A stretch of 62,344 bases of DNA from Candidatus Aenigmatarchaeota archaeon (GCA_016187395.1 JACPJV010000006.1:1-62344), one strand, 5' to 3'. Shown: positions 16,953 to 25,455, counted from the first letter of the stretch. Notes: a model not told the origin generated them from the sequence alone. Made by a program: numbers and translations.

Positions 16953-17828
16953 ATGCCGAGGAGGAAAGAAAGAAACAGGAAGAAGAAGGGAAGGATGAAT
17001 ATTCTTCTGGTTGCAAAACAGAACCCCACCGGAATAAAGGCTGCGAAGGCTGTTTACAAAAGGCTTCATGAATTCGCAGACGTGCACCTTGACCTTACAA
17101 CCTCGCTGAGGCTGCGAAGGCCGAGGGGAACAGCGCTAAAGAAATTCAACGGAGATGTGATAATCACGCTTGGCGGTGACGGGACATTCCTATGGGCAGC
17201 CTACCAGGCCAAAGTTCCAATACTGCCTGTACGGATAGAGGGGCACGGCTTTCTCTGCACGATAGACTATAAGGATTTTTTGAAAGAAATGGAAAAGATA
17301 CGGCGAAGGGATTATTTCATCGAGAAAAGAATGCGACTGAAATGCACGGCTGTAAGGGAAAAACTTTTGCGGAAGATATTCGGAAAGCCTTATCCGCTTT
17401 CGCTGAATGAGATAGCGTTTGCGAGAAAAAGGCCTTCAAAAGTCCTAAATCTAAGCTTCAAAATAGACGACACTGTTTTTGACCTTACAGGCGACGGTGC
17501 TGTATTCTCAACGCCTTCCGGCTCCTCGGCATATGCTGCATCAGCAGGAGGCCCTATAATTGATCCTTCGCTGGAAGCGATAACTGTCGTACCCCTGTAT
17601 CCGTTTCATTCCCACATAAAGCCGATAATAATGCCTGCCGACAAGAAAATAGAGGTGGAGATCGTAGGAGGCGACTGCGCGCTGATAATAGACGGCCACG
17701 GAGGGGAGTACGTAAAACGAGGGGCAAAATTCTTCGTGGAGCGCGGTGATTCTGTCAAGATTGTGCACCTGAAGGAGCACAGATTCTACCACAAGTACAA
17801 GTCCTCTTTCCTGGAGCGAAAGGTTTAA
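16953..17828 (+). CDS. nadK: NAD kinase
   Basis: About 291 aa from the ATG at 16953 ('MPRRKERNRKKKG'). The track start at 16836 lies inside repeat R1 and is rejected; 'MNILLVAK' at 16995 is a later alternative. Signatures are 'VIITLGGDGTFLWAA' (GGDGT), 'PLSLNEIAFAR' and 'FSTPSGSSAYAASAGGPII', the conserved NAD-kinase fold motifs. It phosphorylates NAD to NADP with ATP or polyphosphate. The promoter is apparently the TATA end of repeat R1. Its TAA stop overlaps the stop of the convergent gene (TTAA). Confidence 0.9.
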   Translation: MPRRKERNRKKKGRMNILLVAKQNPTGIKAAKAVYKRLHEFADVHLDLTTSLRLRRPRGTALKKFNGDVIITLGGDGTFLWAAYQAKVPILPVRIEGHGFLCTIDYKDFLKEMEKIRRRDYFIEKRMRLKCTAVREKLLRKIFGKPYPLSLNEIAFARKRPSKVLNLSFKIDDTVFDLTGDGAVFSTPSGSSAYAASAGGPIIDPSLEAITVVPLYPFHSHIKPIIMPADKKIEVEIVGGDCALIIDGHGGEYVKRGAKFFVERGDSVKIVHLKEHRFYHKYKSSFLERKV

Positions 17829-18526
17829 AGTTCTCTCAACATTCTCATAAGCTCCTCGAAGTCTAAGTTTCTACCCAGAATCAATTCCCATGCTTCTGCG
17901 TGCACCCTATCAGTTTCCATGTCTTTTCTTGAACTTACCCATCGCCTTGCATCTTCCGGATACCTTTCCAGCATGTAAGAAAGTTCTACAAAAGAGGCAA
18001 GCGATTCCTCCACGATATATCTACGTTCATCCAATTTCTGGCCTAACTTGTAAGGAAATTTTATGGCTACAACTCCATGCGTACATTCGTGAACCAAAGT
18101 CGAATCCTCAGGAAAGTCTGCTGCTGGTATGTAACCTCCCAAAGAAAAGCAGAATTTTCTGCTCGGAACCTTTGCATAACCAGGTTCTACTCCTTTCAGT
18201 TCTATAAGAGACGTTGCAATATCTTCCTCGCGGTTCAAATCACGGAGTTCCACCAGATCTCCGTTTCTCCAAGTAGTCCCGAAAAATGGCATAAACCTGG
18301 CGTCAGTTCCGAGACTTCTTACATTCAATTCTCCAAGTTTTTCAGCATCAACCTCCCTCACATAAATGCCGTTGTGCTCTCTGTATCCGCCGAGGGACCT
18401 GTTCACATAAAGAACGACAGTTCCGTCATCTTCCCTGTCCGTAAGAACAGCTGCGCAGTCCCTGCCGAAACGGCTTCTTACGTATTCCGTGCTATCTTTA
18501 AGATGCCGCACCGAAAGCTCGTTCAT
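17825..18526 (-). CDS. Gluzincin-like putative zinc metallopeptidase
   Basis: 233 aa. 'DSTLVHECTHGVVAIKFPYK' carries HExxH, and 'IVEESLASFVELSYML' about 25 residues later could supply the third Glu ligand, a gluzincin arrangement. The N-terminal part ('DCAAVLTDREDDGTVVLYVN') looks like a beta-rich accessory domain. No signal peptide. Leaderless with TTTTAAT ~26 bp upstream, shared with the divergent gene at 18575. The exact peptidase family is not recognised, and activity is unproven. Confidence 0.6.
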   Translation of the reverse strand: MNELSVRHLKDSTEYVRSRFGRDCAAVLTDREDDGTVVLYVNRSLGGYREHNGIYVREVDAEKLGELNVRSLGTDARFMPFFGTTWRNGDLVELRDLNREEDIATSLIELKGVEPGYAKVPSRKFCFSLGGYIPAADFPEDSTLVHECTHGVVAIKFPYKLGQKLDERRYIVEESLASFVELSYMLERYPEDARRWVSSRKDMETDRVHAEAWELILGRNLDFEELMRMLREL

Positions 18527-18574
18527 GCCTTATATAACGAACCGAAACCTTTTAATGATTTTCGCTACTCTAAA

Positions 18575-19414
18575 ATGGTAACAAAAGGTGCTTATATGGA
18601 TGTAAATGTTTCGTCGGATGTTGGGGATATTTATCGTTCGATGCGCCCGCTCTTTACGAAAGGCGACGTAGAAGGGCTTGCCAGAGTTAGGCAGGTCGGA
18701 AGAGAACTCGGCCATTACGGTATTACAGAGGATTCAGCTGTTTACATGCATGCCCTTGAACATGGGTACGATCCAGAACAGATGACCGTGGATGAATGGC
18801 GTGCAAGGGCATCGGAGCTCGTGAATGAGGAAGATCATGTTGCTGCTTTAGGTAATTGCCTGCGTTATGGAAGATTGTCTCCTTTCGGAGAAGGTTTAGA
18901 TGAACGTGCCAGATATTTTCTTCATATTTATCCCGGTCTTATGGGCAGTATTTATGAACGTGTTGAAGAACTGCGTCTTAAACAAGGCCATGAAAAGGAA
19001 TCCAGTGAGCAGATTCCCTCGGAAAGTATGCTTGCTGAAAGTCTTGTGCGCTTGATGGCAAAGGCTGCAACCGCTGGAGAAAGAGAAGGCGCCAGAAGGC
19101 GCGTTCTGGATGCATTGAGTAATGTATTCTACAGATGTCTCGGTAATTGCCTACATATCGGATGGTTTGACATAAGGCTTCTTGCACTTGAGGAAGCCAG
19201 CGGTAATCACGGCGCTGTTATAAGGGCTTACAGACCCGTTGTTGAAAGGCTTCTGGATGAGGGACAAGAAGAGCGGGCAAAGACCATTGCTGAGATGGCA
19301 GGGATAGGCCTGTCTCTACCTGAGCCAAGGCCGAAAGTGACGTCAACATCTAATTTTGGACTTGATCCTCCTATCATGTCATTTCGTAGCGATTTAGTAG
19401 GGAGGCGCGACTAA
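18575..19414 (+). CDS. Hypothetical helical protein
   Basis: About 279 aa from the ATG at 18575, which is ~25 bp from the shared TATA; an in-frame ATG at 18596 with an AAGGTG upstream is the alternative. The track's 445-aa frame runs back through the opposite gene and is not used. The sequence is helix-rich, and two similar segments 'ALGNCLRYGRLS' and 'CLGNCLHIGWFD' suggest an internal duplication. The C-terminal ~40 residues are disordered. No family recognised. Confidence 0.6.
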   Translation: MVTKGAYMDVNVSSDVGDIYRSMRPLFTKGDVEGLARVRQVGRELGHYGITEDSAVYMHALEHGYDPEQMTVDEWRARASELVNEEDHVAALGNCLRYGRLSPFGEGLDERARYFLHIYPGLMGSIYERVEELRLKQGHEKESSEQIPSESMLAESLVRLMAKAATAGEREGARRRVLDALSNVFYRCLGNCLHIGWFDIRLLALEEASGNHGAVIRAYRPVVERLLDEGQEERAKTIAEMAGIGLSLPEPRPKVTSTSNFGLDPPIMSFRSDLVGRRD

Positions 19415-19436
19415 ACGAACTTATATCCTCTTTTTC

Positions 19437-19534
19437 TATATAGTGAAGCAAATTAATAATCCCGACTGGGAAATTTGCTTCACATATAGTGAGCAAGGAA
19501 ATATAATATCCTGATTATTCCTTGCATCACTATA
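19437..19534 (+). repeat. Two-hairpin repeat, copy R2
   Basis: TATAGTGAAGCAAAT...ATTTGCTTCAC with loop AATAATCCCGACTGGG, linker ATATA, then GTGAGCAAGGAA...TTCCTTGCATCAC and TATA. The stems differ from R1 but are self-complementary, and the loop keeps the AATAAT-CCGAC core. It sits just upstream of tRNA-Ile, which has a further TATA (ATATTTAAAT) of its own at ~19560. Confidence 0.8.
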
Positions 19535-19592
19535 AATGCAAATGGCTGTTCAGGTAAATCATATTTAAATCGCTGAACAGCCAAGCGGTTTT

Positions 19593-19858
19593 GGGCCCGT
19601 AGCTCAGTTCCAAATCCTTTTCTTTCCGAAAGAAAAGTCTTTGGAGATTTCCAAAAGAAAGGTCCGGAAGCAAAGCCTCCGGAAATAGAAAAGGATTTTG
19701 AGAGCAATGGCAGAGCACTACGCTGATAACGTAGGGGCCGGGAGTTCGATTCAAGCGAACTAGGCGAGCAAGAGAAAAACGAGGCGAAGCCGAAGTTTTT
19801 CCGCAGCGAGCCGTGTGAGCGCGAAAGCTCACTGCTTGCGAACATCTCCTCGGGCCCA
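19593..19858 (+). tRNA. tRNA-Ile(GAT) with introns in D-loop and T-loop
   Basis: Acceptor stem GGGCCCG/CGGGCCC is perfect, with discriminator A. D-stem GCTC/GAGC; anticodon stem CTACG/CGTAG around CTGATAA (anticodon GAT). The T-stem is GGGAG/CTCCT with loop TTCGATT. Two insertions interrupt it: ~19610-19708 in the D-loop (stem AAATCCTTTTC/GAAAAGGATTTTG with internal hairpins) and ~19752-19845 between T-loop and T-stem (hairpins GTGAGC/GCTCAC and GAAAAAC/GTTTTTC). The anticodon loop is uninterrupted. Exons of 17, 43 and 13 nt sum to a 73-nt tRNA. Exact splice sites are uncertain by a few bases. A TATA box is ~28 bp upstream. Confidence 0.88.
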
Positions 19859-19907
19859 TTTTCAAAAAAAGCATTTAAACAGCAAGGACAACATTATAGC
19901 GATTATT

Positions 19908-20045
19908 ATGCCAGAGACGATAACTATAACAAAAGAAGAATACGATATACTCAAGAAAAAGGAGGAAATAGCGGACGATGTAATATTCCAGCTTTCAAAG
20001 AGCCTTGAGGACATGAAAAAAGGAAGGATAAAGAGGTCTGATTAG
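19908..20045 (+). CDS. RelB-like antitoxin, 45 aa
   Basis: Starts 'MPETITITKEEYDILKKKEE' and ends 'QLSKSLEDMKKGRIKRSD', the typical plan of short archaeal RelB-type antitoxins (a 'TKEEYxxLK' helix followed by 'SLEDIKxGRI'). Its TAG stop overlaps the stop codon of a convergent RelE-like gene (TTAG), an unusual layout because such pairs are normally in one operon. Family call is from pattern recall. Confidence 0.65.
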   Translation: MPETITITKEEYDILKKKEEIADDVIFQLSKSLEDMKKGRIKRSD

Positions 20046-20350
20046 AAGCTATTCAGGAATTCTATGTACTCTTCTTTATGAAGGAGAATGTAATCTATTA
20101 TCTTCTGCTGGTCCTTCTTGGATGCGAAAGAGACCAGTAATATTCTCGGCTTTTTCATTGATATCATGTAGTACAGCCTTTTGTTTTCGAATTTCTTCTC
20201 TCTGAACCACTGGAAACGTAATGGGTCTCCTGCCTTTGGATTTGATTTTAGTTGCCTTTTCATCTTGTTGATCCATTCCCTTTCCGTAGCTGTAAGAGAT
20301 TCGTATATCTTCGAGAAAGTTTCAGTTTCGAATGTTTCGTATTCTTCCAT
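20042..20350 (-). CDS. RelE/ParE-like toxin
   Basis: About 102 aa from the third Met ('MEEYETFETETF'), which lies ~25 bp from TTTATAGG. The chain has 'GDPLRFQWFREKKFENKRLY' then 'YMISMKKPRILLVSFASKKD' and a C-terminal helix 'IIDYILLHKEEYIEFL'. This basic-strand pattern is that of RelE-superfamily mRNA interferases. It is convergent with the antitoxin-like ORF at 19908, so the two would be expressed from separate promoters. Confidence 0.65.
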   Translation of the reverse strand: MEEYETFETETFSKIYESLTATEREWINKMKRQLKSNPKAGDPLRFQWFREKKFENKRLYYMISMKKPRILLVSFASKKDQQKIIDYILLHKEEYIEFLNSF

Positions 20351-20506
20351 GAACATCATTGCGCGTGGAACCTATAAATTGATGAAAGACTTTACAACAA
20401 ATTTCAAAGGGAGGCTGTAATAAATTTAGTGAAACCCCGGTGCCAGAAACCTTTAAAAAGATTTGCTTTCTTATAACCTTTAAGTAGTGATAGAATAGGT
20501 GTGATT

Positions 20507-21464
20507 ATGCTCAACCGACTAGGCTACGTTGCCGCTGCGATGCTCATACCTGCAGCTGCCGCTGCCGGCATAAAAGATGAAATTCCTGCTGCGTACGAAG
20601 AGCTCAGAACATGCGTAACAGATCCCGGAAGGCTTGGTTATGGAAGCAGGAAAGAATGCGAGTCTGGCGTTGCCAGTAAATATTCTATAAGCCCTGAACA
20701 GAAAAAAGAAGCCTACCGGGATATATGCTGGGACCTGCGCGACAAGGATAACACCTCTTCTACAGAAGAAAAAGATCGAAATCTTTTGGGATGCCTCGGA
20801 GATATAAAAAGTGCTGAAGAGGCTGAAGCTGTAAGAAGGCTTCCGGAGGGCAGGGAAAGCTGCTCCGGCTTTGGAGACGAATGGAAAAATATTTTCGATA
20901 CCCTTGACAGGCTGCAAGGCGAAGGCAGGATTATCGGGTGGTGGTGAAGGCAGGATTATCGGGTGGTGGTGCGACGAGGCTACTGTCGTGGAGCCTTATG
21001 CAACGCGCGGCGGAAAGTTTGACCCTAACCAGAAGGAGGGAGTTGTTCCTGCTGTCGTGGCAAGGAGGTATCCGACAGGCGACAAGAAGCCTGACGTGCT
21101 GGTGTGCCCGCAAGGCAGCGTTGTCTGCCAGTCTGTTGAGAACAGCTACAGAGGAAGCGTGGTATTTCTGCCTCAGATAAATTTTCCGCCTGCACAACCA
21201 CAATCAAGCGATTCTGTTAGCACGGATTATGAAGGCCCTATTGTGCAGGAAAAGGCAGGCTTTTGGAAAGGCTTTGGAAGAGGTTTGAGAGGTGCGCTTG
21301 GATTTGGAAAAGGAAAAAAGCCGGAAGATCCTCTGGAGATGGCGACAGGACTGGTTTACGCTCCTGAAGGCGGTTATGCGACAAGAATGGGCGAAAGAAA
21401 AACAGCTAAAGAGGTTATTGCCGAAGGCATAGAAAATGCAAGAAGGGGTGGTATGAGTGAATAA
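20507..21464 (+). pseudogene. Secreted Cys-containing protein, frameshifted by a 25-bp tandem duplication
   Basis: The first frame starts 'MLNRLGYVAAAMLIPAAAAAG' (signal peptide) and runs to '..LQGEGRIIGWW' before stopping at 20947. An exact second copy of GAAGGCAGGATTATCGGGTG GTGGT follows. Removing one copy (25 bp, not a multiple of three) restores a single ~310-residue frame continuing 'CDEATVVEPYATRGG' to the TGA/TAA end near 21464. The C-terminal part has Lys/Gly-rich 'GFWKGFGRGLRGALGFGKGK'. TATA CCTTTAAG is ~25 bp upstream. It overlaps the next gene by 8 bp. Function unknown; it could be phase variation, a recent null allele or an assembly error. Confidence 0.75.
20921..20970 (+). repeat. 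Exact 25-bp tandem duplication causing a frameshift
   Basis: 20921-20945 and 20946-20970 are identical 25-mers beginning GAAGGCAGGATTATC. The unit length shifts the frame of the secreted-protein gene; one copy would keep it open. Confidence 0.95.
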
Positions 21465-21903
21465 ATATTTTATTGTGCTTCTGGGACTGATCATAATCAT
21501 GTCATCTACTGCAAATGCAGTGACGTCATTTGTCCCGGGATCTACGGTGCCAGGCGGCGCTGCAGCTTATGCAACTGCGCCTATACCTTCCCAGCCGGCT
21601 CCAAGCCCGTACAGCGCCGGCTATCTGGTTGGAGTAATGCCATACTATTGCTCTTACTGCTTCGGCTATCCATACTACTATAACTATCCTTACTACGGAT
21701 ACTACCCGAATTATTTCTACACGCTTACGTACAGCACTCCCGGCGTGCATGTCAGTTATACAAACTACGGCGGTGTTGTGCAGTCAGCGACGGTAGTCGT
21801 GAAGAAGAACGACTGGTTCCTGCTTGGCGGCTTTTCCCGTACAACAACAGGAACTACAAGCGGGGTCATTCTTGACAAAAGAAGCCTGTTTGCGATGGGG
21901 TAA
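21457..21903 (+). CDS. Secreted Tyr/Pro-rich protein
   Basis: 148 aa, GTG start overlapping the end of the preceding gene. The signal peptide 'YFIVLLGLIIIMSSTANA' is clear. The mature part has a Pro/Ala-rich stretch, then an aromatic block 'YYCSYCFGYPYYYNYPYYGY' with two Cys, and a beta-like C-terminus 'SATVVVKKNDWFLLGGFSR'. Probably a cell-surface protein cotranscribed with the frameshifted secreted gene. No family recognised. Confidence 0.65.
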   Translation: MNKYFIVLLGLIIIMSSTANAVTSFVPGSTVPGGAAAYATAPIPSQPAPSPYSAGYLVGVMPYYCSYCFGYPYYYNYPYYGYYPNYFYTLTYSTPGVHVSYTNYGGVVQSATVVVKKNDWFLLGGFSRTTTGTTSGVILDKRSLFAMG

Positions 21904-21995
21904 GACGACGATCGAGTGCCTATGGCAAATAAATTCGCTATTGACTTTGCAGAAGATTCTTAATTCCGTTTTTATTTATTCCTTCTTATCTGACA

Positions 21996-22094
21996 ATATA
22001 ATGCTACAAGAAAAGAATCGATAGTATGATGCTTTCTTGTGCACTATATGTAAACCAAATAAGGTATACCGATTATTTATTTGGTTCACTATAT
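21996..22094 (-). repeat. Two-hairpin repeat, copy R3 (reverse orientation)
   Basis: In reverse complement: GTGAACCAAATAA...TTATTTGGTTTAC, linker ATATA, then GTGCACAAGAAAG...CTTTTCTTGTAGCATTATA. The plus-strand end GGTTCACTATATAC is centred ~26 bp before the aRF1 ATG and looks like its TATA box. Confidence 0.8.
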
Positions 22095-22117
22095 ACAATC
22101 TTTTAGTGTGATTTTTT

Positions 22118-23326
22118 ATGACAGACCCTTTGGAAAAGGAGAAGACGAAGCTGAAAAAGCTTGTGCGGGAACTGGGCTCAATCAAGGGCAGGCATACCGA
22201 ACTAGTCACGGTCTACGTGCCTGCCGGGTATAACCTCAATGAGATGATAAATACGCTGCGCAACGAGCAAAGCACTGCCATCAACATAAAATCAAAGGCA
22301 GTGCGAAAGAACGTCACGGCTGCCCTGGACAAGATAATTCAATACCTGGGCAATTACAGAAAAACTCCTCCAAACGGCCTTGCTGTTTTTTGCGGCAATG
22401 TTGCAGAAAAGGAAGGGCAGACTGATATTAAATTGTGGGCATTGGAGCCTCCTGAGCCTCTCAGGGCAAGGCTATACTGGTGCTTCCAGCAGTTTGATTT
22501 GCGGCCGCTGGAAGAGATGGTTGCTGAAAGGGAAATCTATGGAATTATTTTGATAGACAGAAGCGAGGCTGATGTTGCGCTGCTGAAAGGCAAGAAGATA
22601 GAATCCCTGTTCCATGCTGATTCGCTTGTGCCGGGCAAATCGAGGGCGGGAGGACAGAGCTCTGCACGCTTTGCACGGGTGCGTGAGGGACTTAAGCATG
22701 ACTGGTTCAAGCAGGTGACTGAGGCAGCTAACAAGATTTTCTCGGATCATCCGGAGATCCTTGGCATAATGATTTCCGGTCCCGGCCCCACCAAGGAAGA
22801 ATTCCTGAAAGAGGAACTGCTTCATGCAGAAGTGAAGAAGAAGATACTCGGCACTGTTGACACATCGTATACAGGCGACCACGGCTTAAGCGAGACCGTT
22901 GAAAGAGGGCAAGATCTGATAAGGGAAAGCGCTGTTGTGAAGGAAAAGAACCTTCTGCAGCGGTTTTTCATGGAGGTCCAGAAGCCCGGCGGGCTTGCAG
23001 TATACGGGCTGGACGAAACAGTAAACGCAGTTAACAGGGGGATTGTCGAGGAAGTTCTGGCAAGCGAGAAGGTTGAATTTGTAGAAATAGAATATGAGTG
23101 CCATGAAAGGAAAAAAATCTACGCAAAAAGAGGGGAAAGACCTCAGGCGTGCAATGAATGCAACAGAGCCCCTGTCGTGATCGGTGAAAAGGAACTGGAA
23201 GATGCGCTTATGGACGCATCCATACAGTTCGGGACAAAGATCACGATCGTATCTGCGGACACGCGCGAAGGACAGCAGTTTCTGGCGTTTGGCGGAATAG
23301 GCGGTTTTCTGAGATACCGGGCGTGA
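22118..23326 (+). CDS. prf1: Peptide chain release factor aRF1
   Basis: 402 aa, normal for archaeal class I release factors. N-terminal stop-codon recognition domain has 'INIKSKAVRKNVTAAL' (NIKS). The middle domain carries 'SRAGGQSSARFARVREG' (GGQ), the peptidyl-tRNA hydrolysis loop. The C-terminal domain has a Cys pair 'RPQACNECNRAPVV' forming a zinc mini-domain. It terminates translation at all three stop codons. It appears leaderless, with the TATA supplied by repeat R3. An oxidoreductase gene begins 4 bp after the stop. Confidence 0.95.
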   Translation: MTDPLEKEKTKLKKLVRELGSIKGRHTELVTVYVPAGYNLNEMINTLRNEQSTAINIKSKAVRKNVTAALDKIIQYLGNYRKTPPNGLAVFCGNVAEKEGQTDIKLWALEPPEPLRARLYWCFQQFDLRPLEEMVAEREIYGIILIDRSEADVALLKGKKIESLFHADSLVPGKSRAGGQSSARFARVREGLKHDWFKQVTEAANKIFSDHPEILGIMISGPGPTKEEFLKEELLHAEVKKKILGTVDTSYTGDHGLSETVERGQDLIRESAVVKEKNLLQRFFMEVQKPGGLAVYGLDETVNAVNRGIVEEVLASEKVEFVEIEYECHERKKIYAKRGERPQACNECNRAPVVIGEKELEDALMDASIQFGTKITIVSADTREGQQFLAFGGIGGFLRYRA

Positions 23327-23330
23327 TGAT

Positions 23331-24368
23331 ATGAAAGCAGTATTTTTTGAAAAAACAGGCGGAGCAGAAGTGCTCAGACACGGAGAATTTCCAACTCCTA
23401 AACCGCAAAGGGGCGAAGCCCTTGTGCGAGTGCGGGCGGCTGGTCTAAATCGCCTTGATATTTGGTTGCGTGAGGACAAAGAAAATGCCCGCAATATCCC
23501 CATGCCTCACATTTCCGGCTCGGATGCCGCCGGAGTTATCGAGAAGATAAATGGCGAAAGTTCACTTAAAGTCGGGCAAGAGGTAATTTTGAACCCTGCT
23601 ATTCCCTGCGGTACTTGTCCTCGCTGTAAAAAAAGCGAGCCATGCGAGCTCGTTAAAATTTTCGGCGTGAAAAATCAGGGTAGTTACGCCGAGTATGTTA
23701 CTGCGCCAATTTCGCAATTCTATCCAAAGCCCCAAAACATTTCTTTTGTTGAGGCGGCAGCGTTTCCACTTACATTTCTCACTGCTTGGCACATGCTCGT
23801 TGGGCGAGCGAGTCTACGCAAAGGCGAGACAGTTTTTATTTGGGGCGCGTCCGGTGGCTTAGGTTCGTCAGCTATTCAAGTAGCAAAATATCTCGGCGCA
23901 AGAGTGATCGCCGCCGCAAAATCCAAGGAAGACTCAAAACAAATCCGCAAGATTGGCGCAGATGAAATTGTAATTTATACAAATGGAAATGTTGAAAGTG
24001 TTGTAAAGAATCTGACAAATAATCTCGGTGTTGATGTCGTTTTTGAAAGCGTTGGAGCGAAGACATGGAATACGACGCTCGCGATTCTTCGTCCTTACGG
24101 TCGGGCTGTTATTGCAGGAACAACCAGCGGTGATATGGGAACACAGGATCTGAGCGATATTTACGTCCGCCAGCTTTCGATTTTCGGTGCAAGAATGGGA
24201 ACAAAGGTGGAATTTGAAAAAGTTTTAGAATTGGTCGGCGCAGGAAAATTGAAGCCTGTTATTGACAAGGTTTTTCCGCTCAAGGAAGCGGCTGAAGCGC
24301 AACGCAGGATGGAAAAAAGGGGGCATGTTGGCAAGATTGTTTTGGAGGTTAAATCAAATATAATGTAA
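23331..24368 (+). CDS. Zinc-type MDR alcohol dehydrogenase / quinone-oxidoreductase-like
   Basis: 345 aa. The GroES-like domain has 'GEALVRVRAAGLNRLDIWLR', 'GSDAAGVIEKI' and the structural-zinc segment 'PAIPCGTCPRCKKSEPCELV' with four Cys. The Rossmann domain has 'VFIWGASGGLGSSAIQVAKY', an NAD(P)H pocket. The catalytic zinc site is not obvious. Codon choice (frequent TCG, CTC, TTC GGC) looks different from its neighbours, suggesting transfer from bacteria (inference). It uses a GTGATGAT ribosome-binding site inside the end of prf1, so it is cotranscribed with it. Substrate unknown. Confidence 0.85.
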   Translation: MKAVFFEKTGGAEVLRHGEFPTPKPQRGEALVRVRAAGLNRLDIWLREDKENARNIPMPHISGSDAAGVIEKINGESSLKVGQEVILNPAIPCGTCPRCKKSEPCELVKIFGVKNQGSYAEYVTAPISQFYPKPQNISFVEAAAFPLTFLTAWHMLVGRASLRKGETVFIWGASGGLGSSAIQVAKYLGARVIAAAKSKEDSKQIRKIGADEIVIYTNGNVESVVKNLTNNLGVDVVFESVGAKTWNTTLAILRPYGRAVIAGTTSGDMGTQDLSDIYVRQLSIFGARMGTKVEFEKVLELVGAGKLKPVIDKVFPLKEAAEAQRRMEKRGHVGKIVLEVKSNIM

Positions 24369-24526
24369 AGGGGAAAACAAATTAACTATCTGCATAGTTT
24401 ATTCTCTGCAAACCAGTCCGTCTCTAAGAGGGAAACCATGATCGCCTGCATTGAGATGCCTGTTTGCGGCAATATTTCCGGGCGGTATGACAGCCAGAGG
24501 GACGTATCCTAATGCTACGCGTAGAT

Positions 24527-24621
24527 TATAGTGAAACCACAAATAAAACGGAACATGATATTTGTGCTTTCCCATATAGCAAACCAACTTTGCTATGCGG
24601 TTTATTAAGTTGGTTTGCTAT
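24527..24621 (+). repeat. Two-hairpin repeat, copy R4
   Basis: TATAGTGAAACCACAAAT...ATTTGTGCTTTCCC, linker ATATA, then GCAAACCAACTT...AAGTTGGTTTGC. About 90% similar by eye to copy R6 in opposite orientation. It sits in a 430-bp gap; the rest of 24369-24526 holds no ORF I can support, apart from a 40-codon open stretch on the minus strand without a credible start. Confidence 0.8.
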
Positions 24622-24736
24622 CCAAAGGCACAGAACCTCCATAACGATCAAAAGTGCTTTTCAGTTCTTCGTGCACTCTGCCTCCCATAGGAACTGCAAA
24701 GCTGTATACAATAACGGTTCCATTTTCGTTTGTCAT
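24605..24736 (-). CDS. Possible 43-aa protein ending inside repeat R4
   Basis: 'MTNENGTVIVYSFAVPMGGR' and onward, ending in the repeat. A TTTTAATAT element is ~44 bp upstream and is shared with the divergent secreted-protein gene. The last six codons and the stop lie in repeat R4, so the gene may have been truncated by repeat insertion. Composition looks protein-like, but there is no family match. Confidence 0.35.
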   Translation of the reverse strand: MTNENGTVIVYSFAVPMGGRVHEELKSTFDRYGGSVPLDSKPT

Positions 24737-24804
24737 ATATTCAACATCTGTTTTACCTGATATGAAAAATACAGATATTAAAAGTTTGGTTTTTCTCATG
24801 TTCT

Positions 24805-25455
24805 ATGAGTGTTCTTGCGTCAATACTATTGAGCGCACTTTTTGCTTCGCCGCTTTCTGCGAATACAGGCAATACTCTGGATACGCTTCGCATGTATCAG
24901 GAAAGATCGGAGAGAATCTCCTATTTTGCCGCTTATGCCGGCGATGCGAGGGTTAGAAGAGGGGGCGAAAGAAGCAGATATAGCAACACTAGCATATTCG
25001 CAAGAGATGATGAAGGCAATTACCATGCACAGGATCACATCCAGAACGGCAGAATCGTAGTAGACGTATACTTTATTGACGGTGTTGTAACTTTCTGCAA
25101 CCAGCGTGAAAAGGTCTGCAAGAGACAGGATCCGGACAAAACTCCTGGAACAAGAACAGGAGCTGTTATTAAGAAGATAGAAGACGGGGGAATGGATGTT
25201 GTAAATGCGCGATATAGCAAGGCTACTCTGAACGGAAATGAAGCTGTGAGATTCAACGTGGTTCTCAAAAACAACAGCCGGGAAGAAATGATCGTTCTGC
25301 TTCTTGACGAGAAAACCGGGGTTCCGCTTGTATACAGAAGCAGAATTACGGATGAGAACTACAGAAGCGATCTTAAAGAAGAGGTTTTCGCCTTTATCGA
25401 AGTACCGGAAGATCTTTTGGAGATACAGATACCTGAAGAATACGAAGTTGAATGA
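24805..25455 (+). CDS. Secreted protein, LolA-like layout
   Basis: 216 aa with signal peptide 'SVLASILLSALFASPLSAN'. The mature chain has strands 'GRIVVDVYFIDGVVTFCNQR', a Cys pair (CNQREKVCK), 'GNEAVRFNVVLKNN', 'MIVLLLDEKTGVPLVYRSRI' and an end '..PEDLLEIQIPEEYEVE'. The plan of 'conversion/measure strand, then final EIxIPEEY' is like outer-surface lipoprotein carriers of the LolA/DUF4412 group and like the proteins at 13650 and 54920. TATA is ~25 bp upstream. Its TGA stop abuts the stop of the convergent HAD gene (TGATCA). Confidence 0.65.
   Translation: MSVLASILLSALFASPLSANTGNTLDTLRMYQERSERISYFAAYAGDARVRRGGERSRYSNTSIFARDDEGNYHAQDHIQNGRIVVDVYFIDGVVTFCNQREKVCKRQDPDKTPGTRTGAVIKKIEDGGMDVVNARYSKATLNGNEAVRFNVVLKNNSREEMIVLLLDEKTGVPLVYRSRITDENYRSDLKEEVFAFIEVPEDLLEIQIPEEYEVE

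Noticed and set aside
18077-18574. 166-residue extension of the 18575 ORF
   Set aside because: It lies antisense to the metallopeptidase-like gene and has no promoter or coding character.
24399-24587. 62-aa minus-strand ORF
   Set aside because: Its start lies in repeat R4 and no credible start codon exists near the TATA end; at best a remnant.
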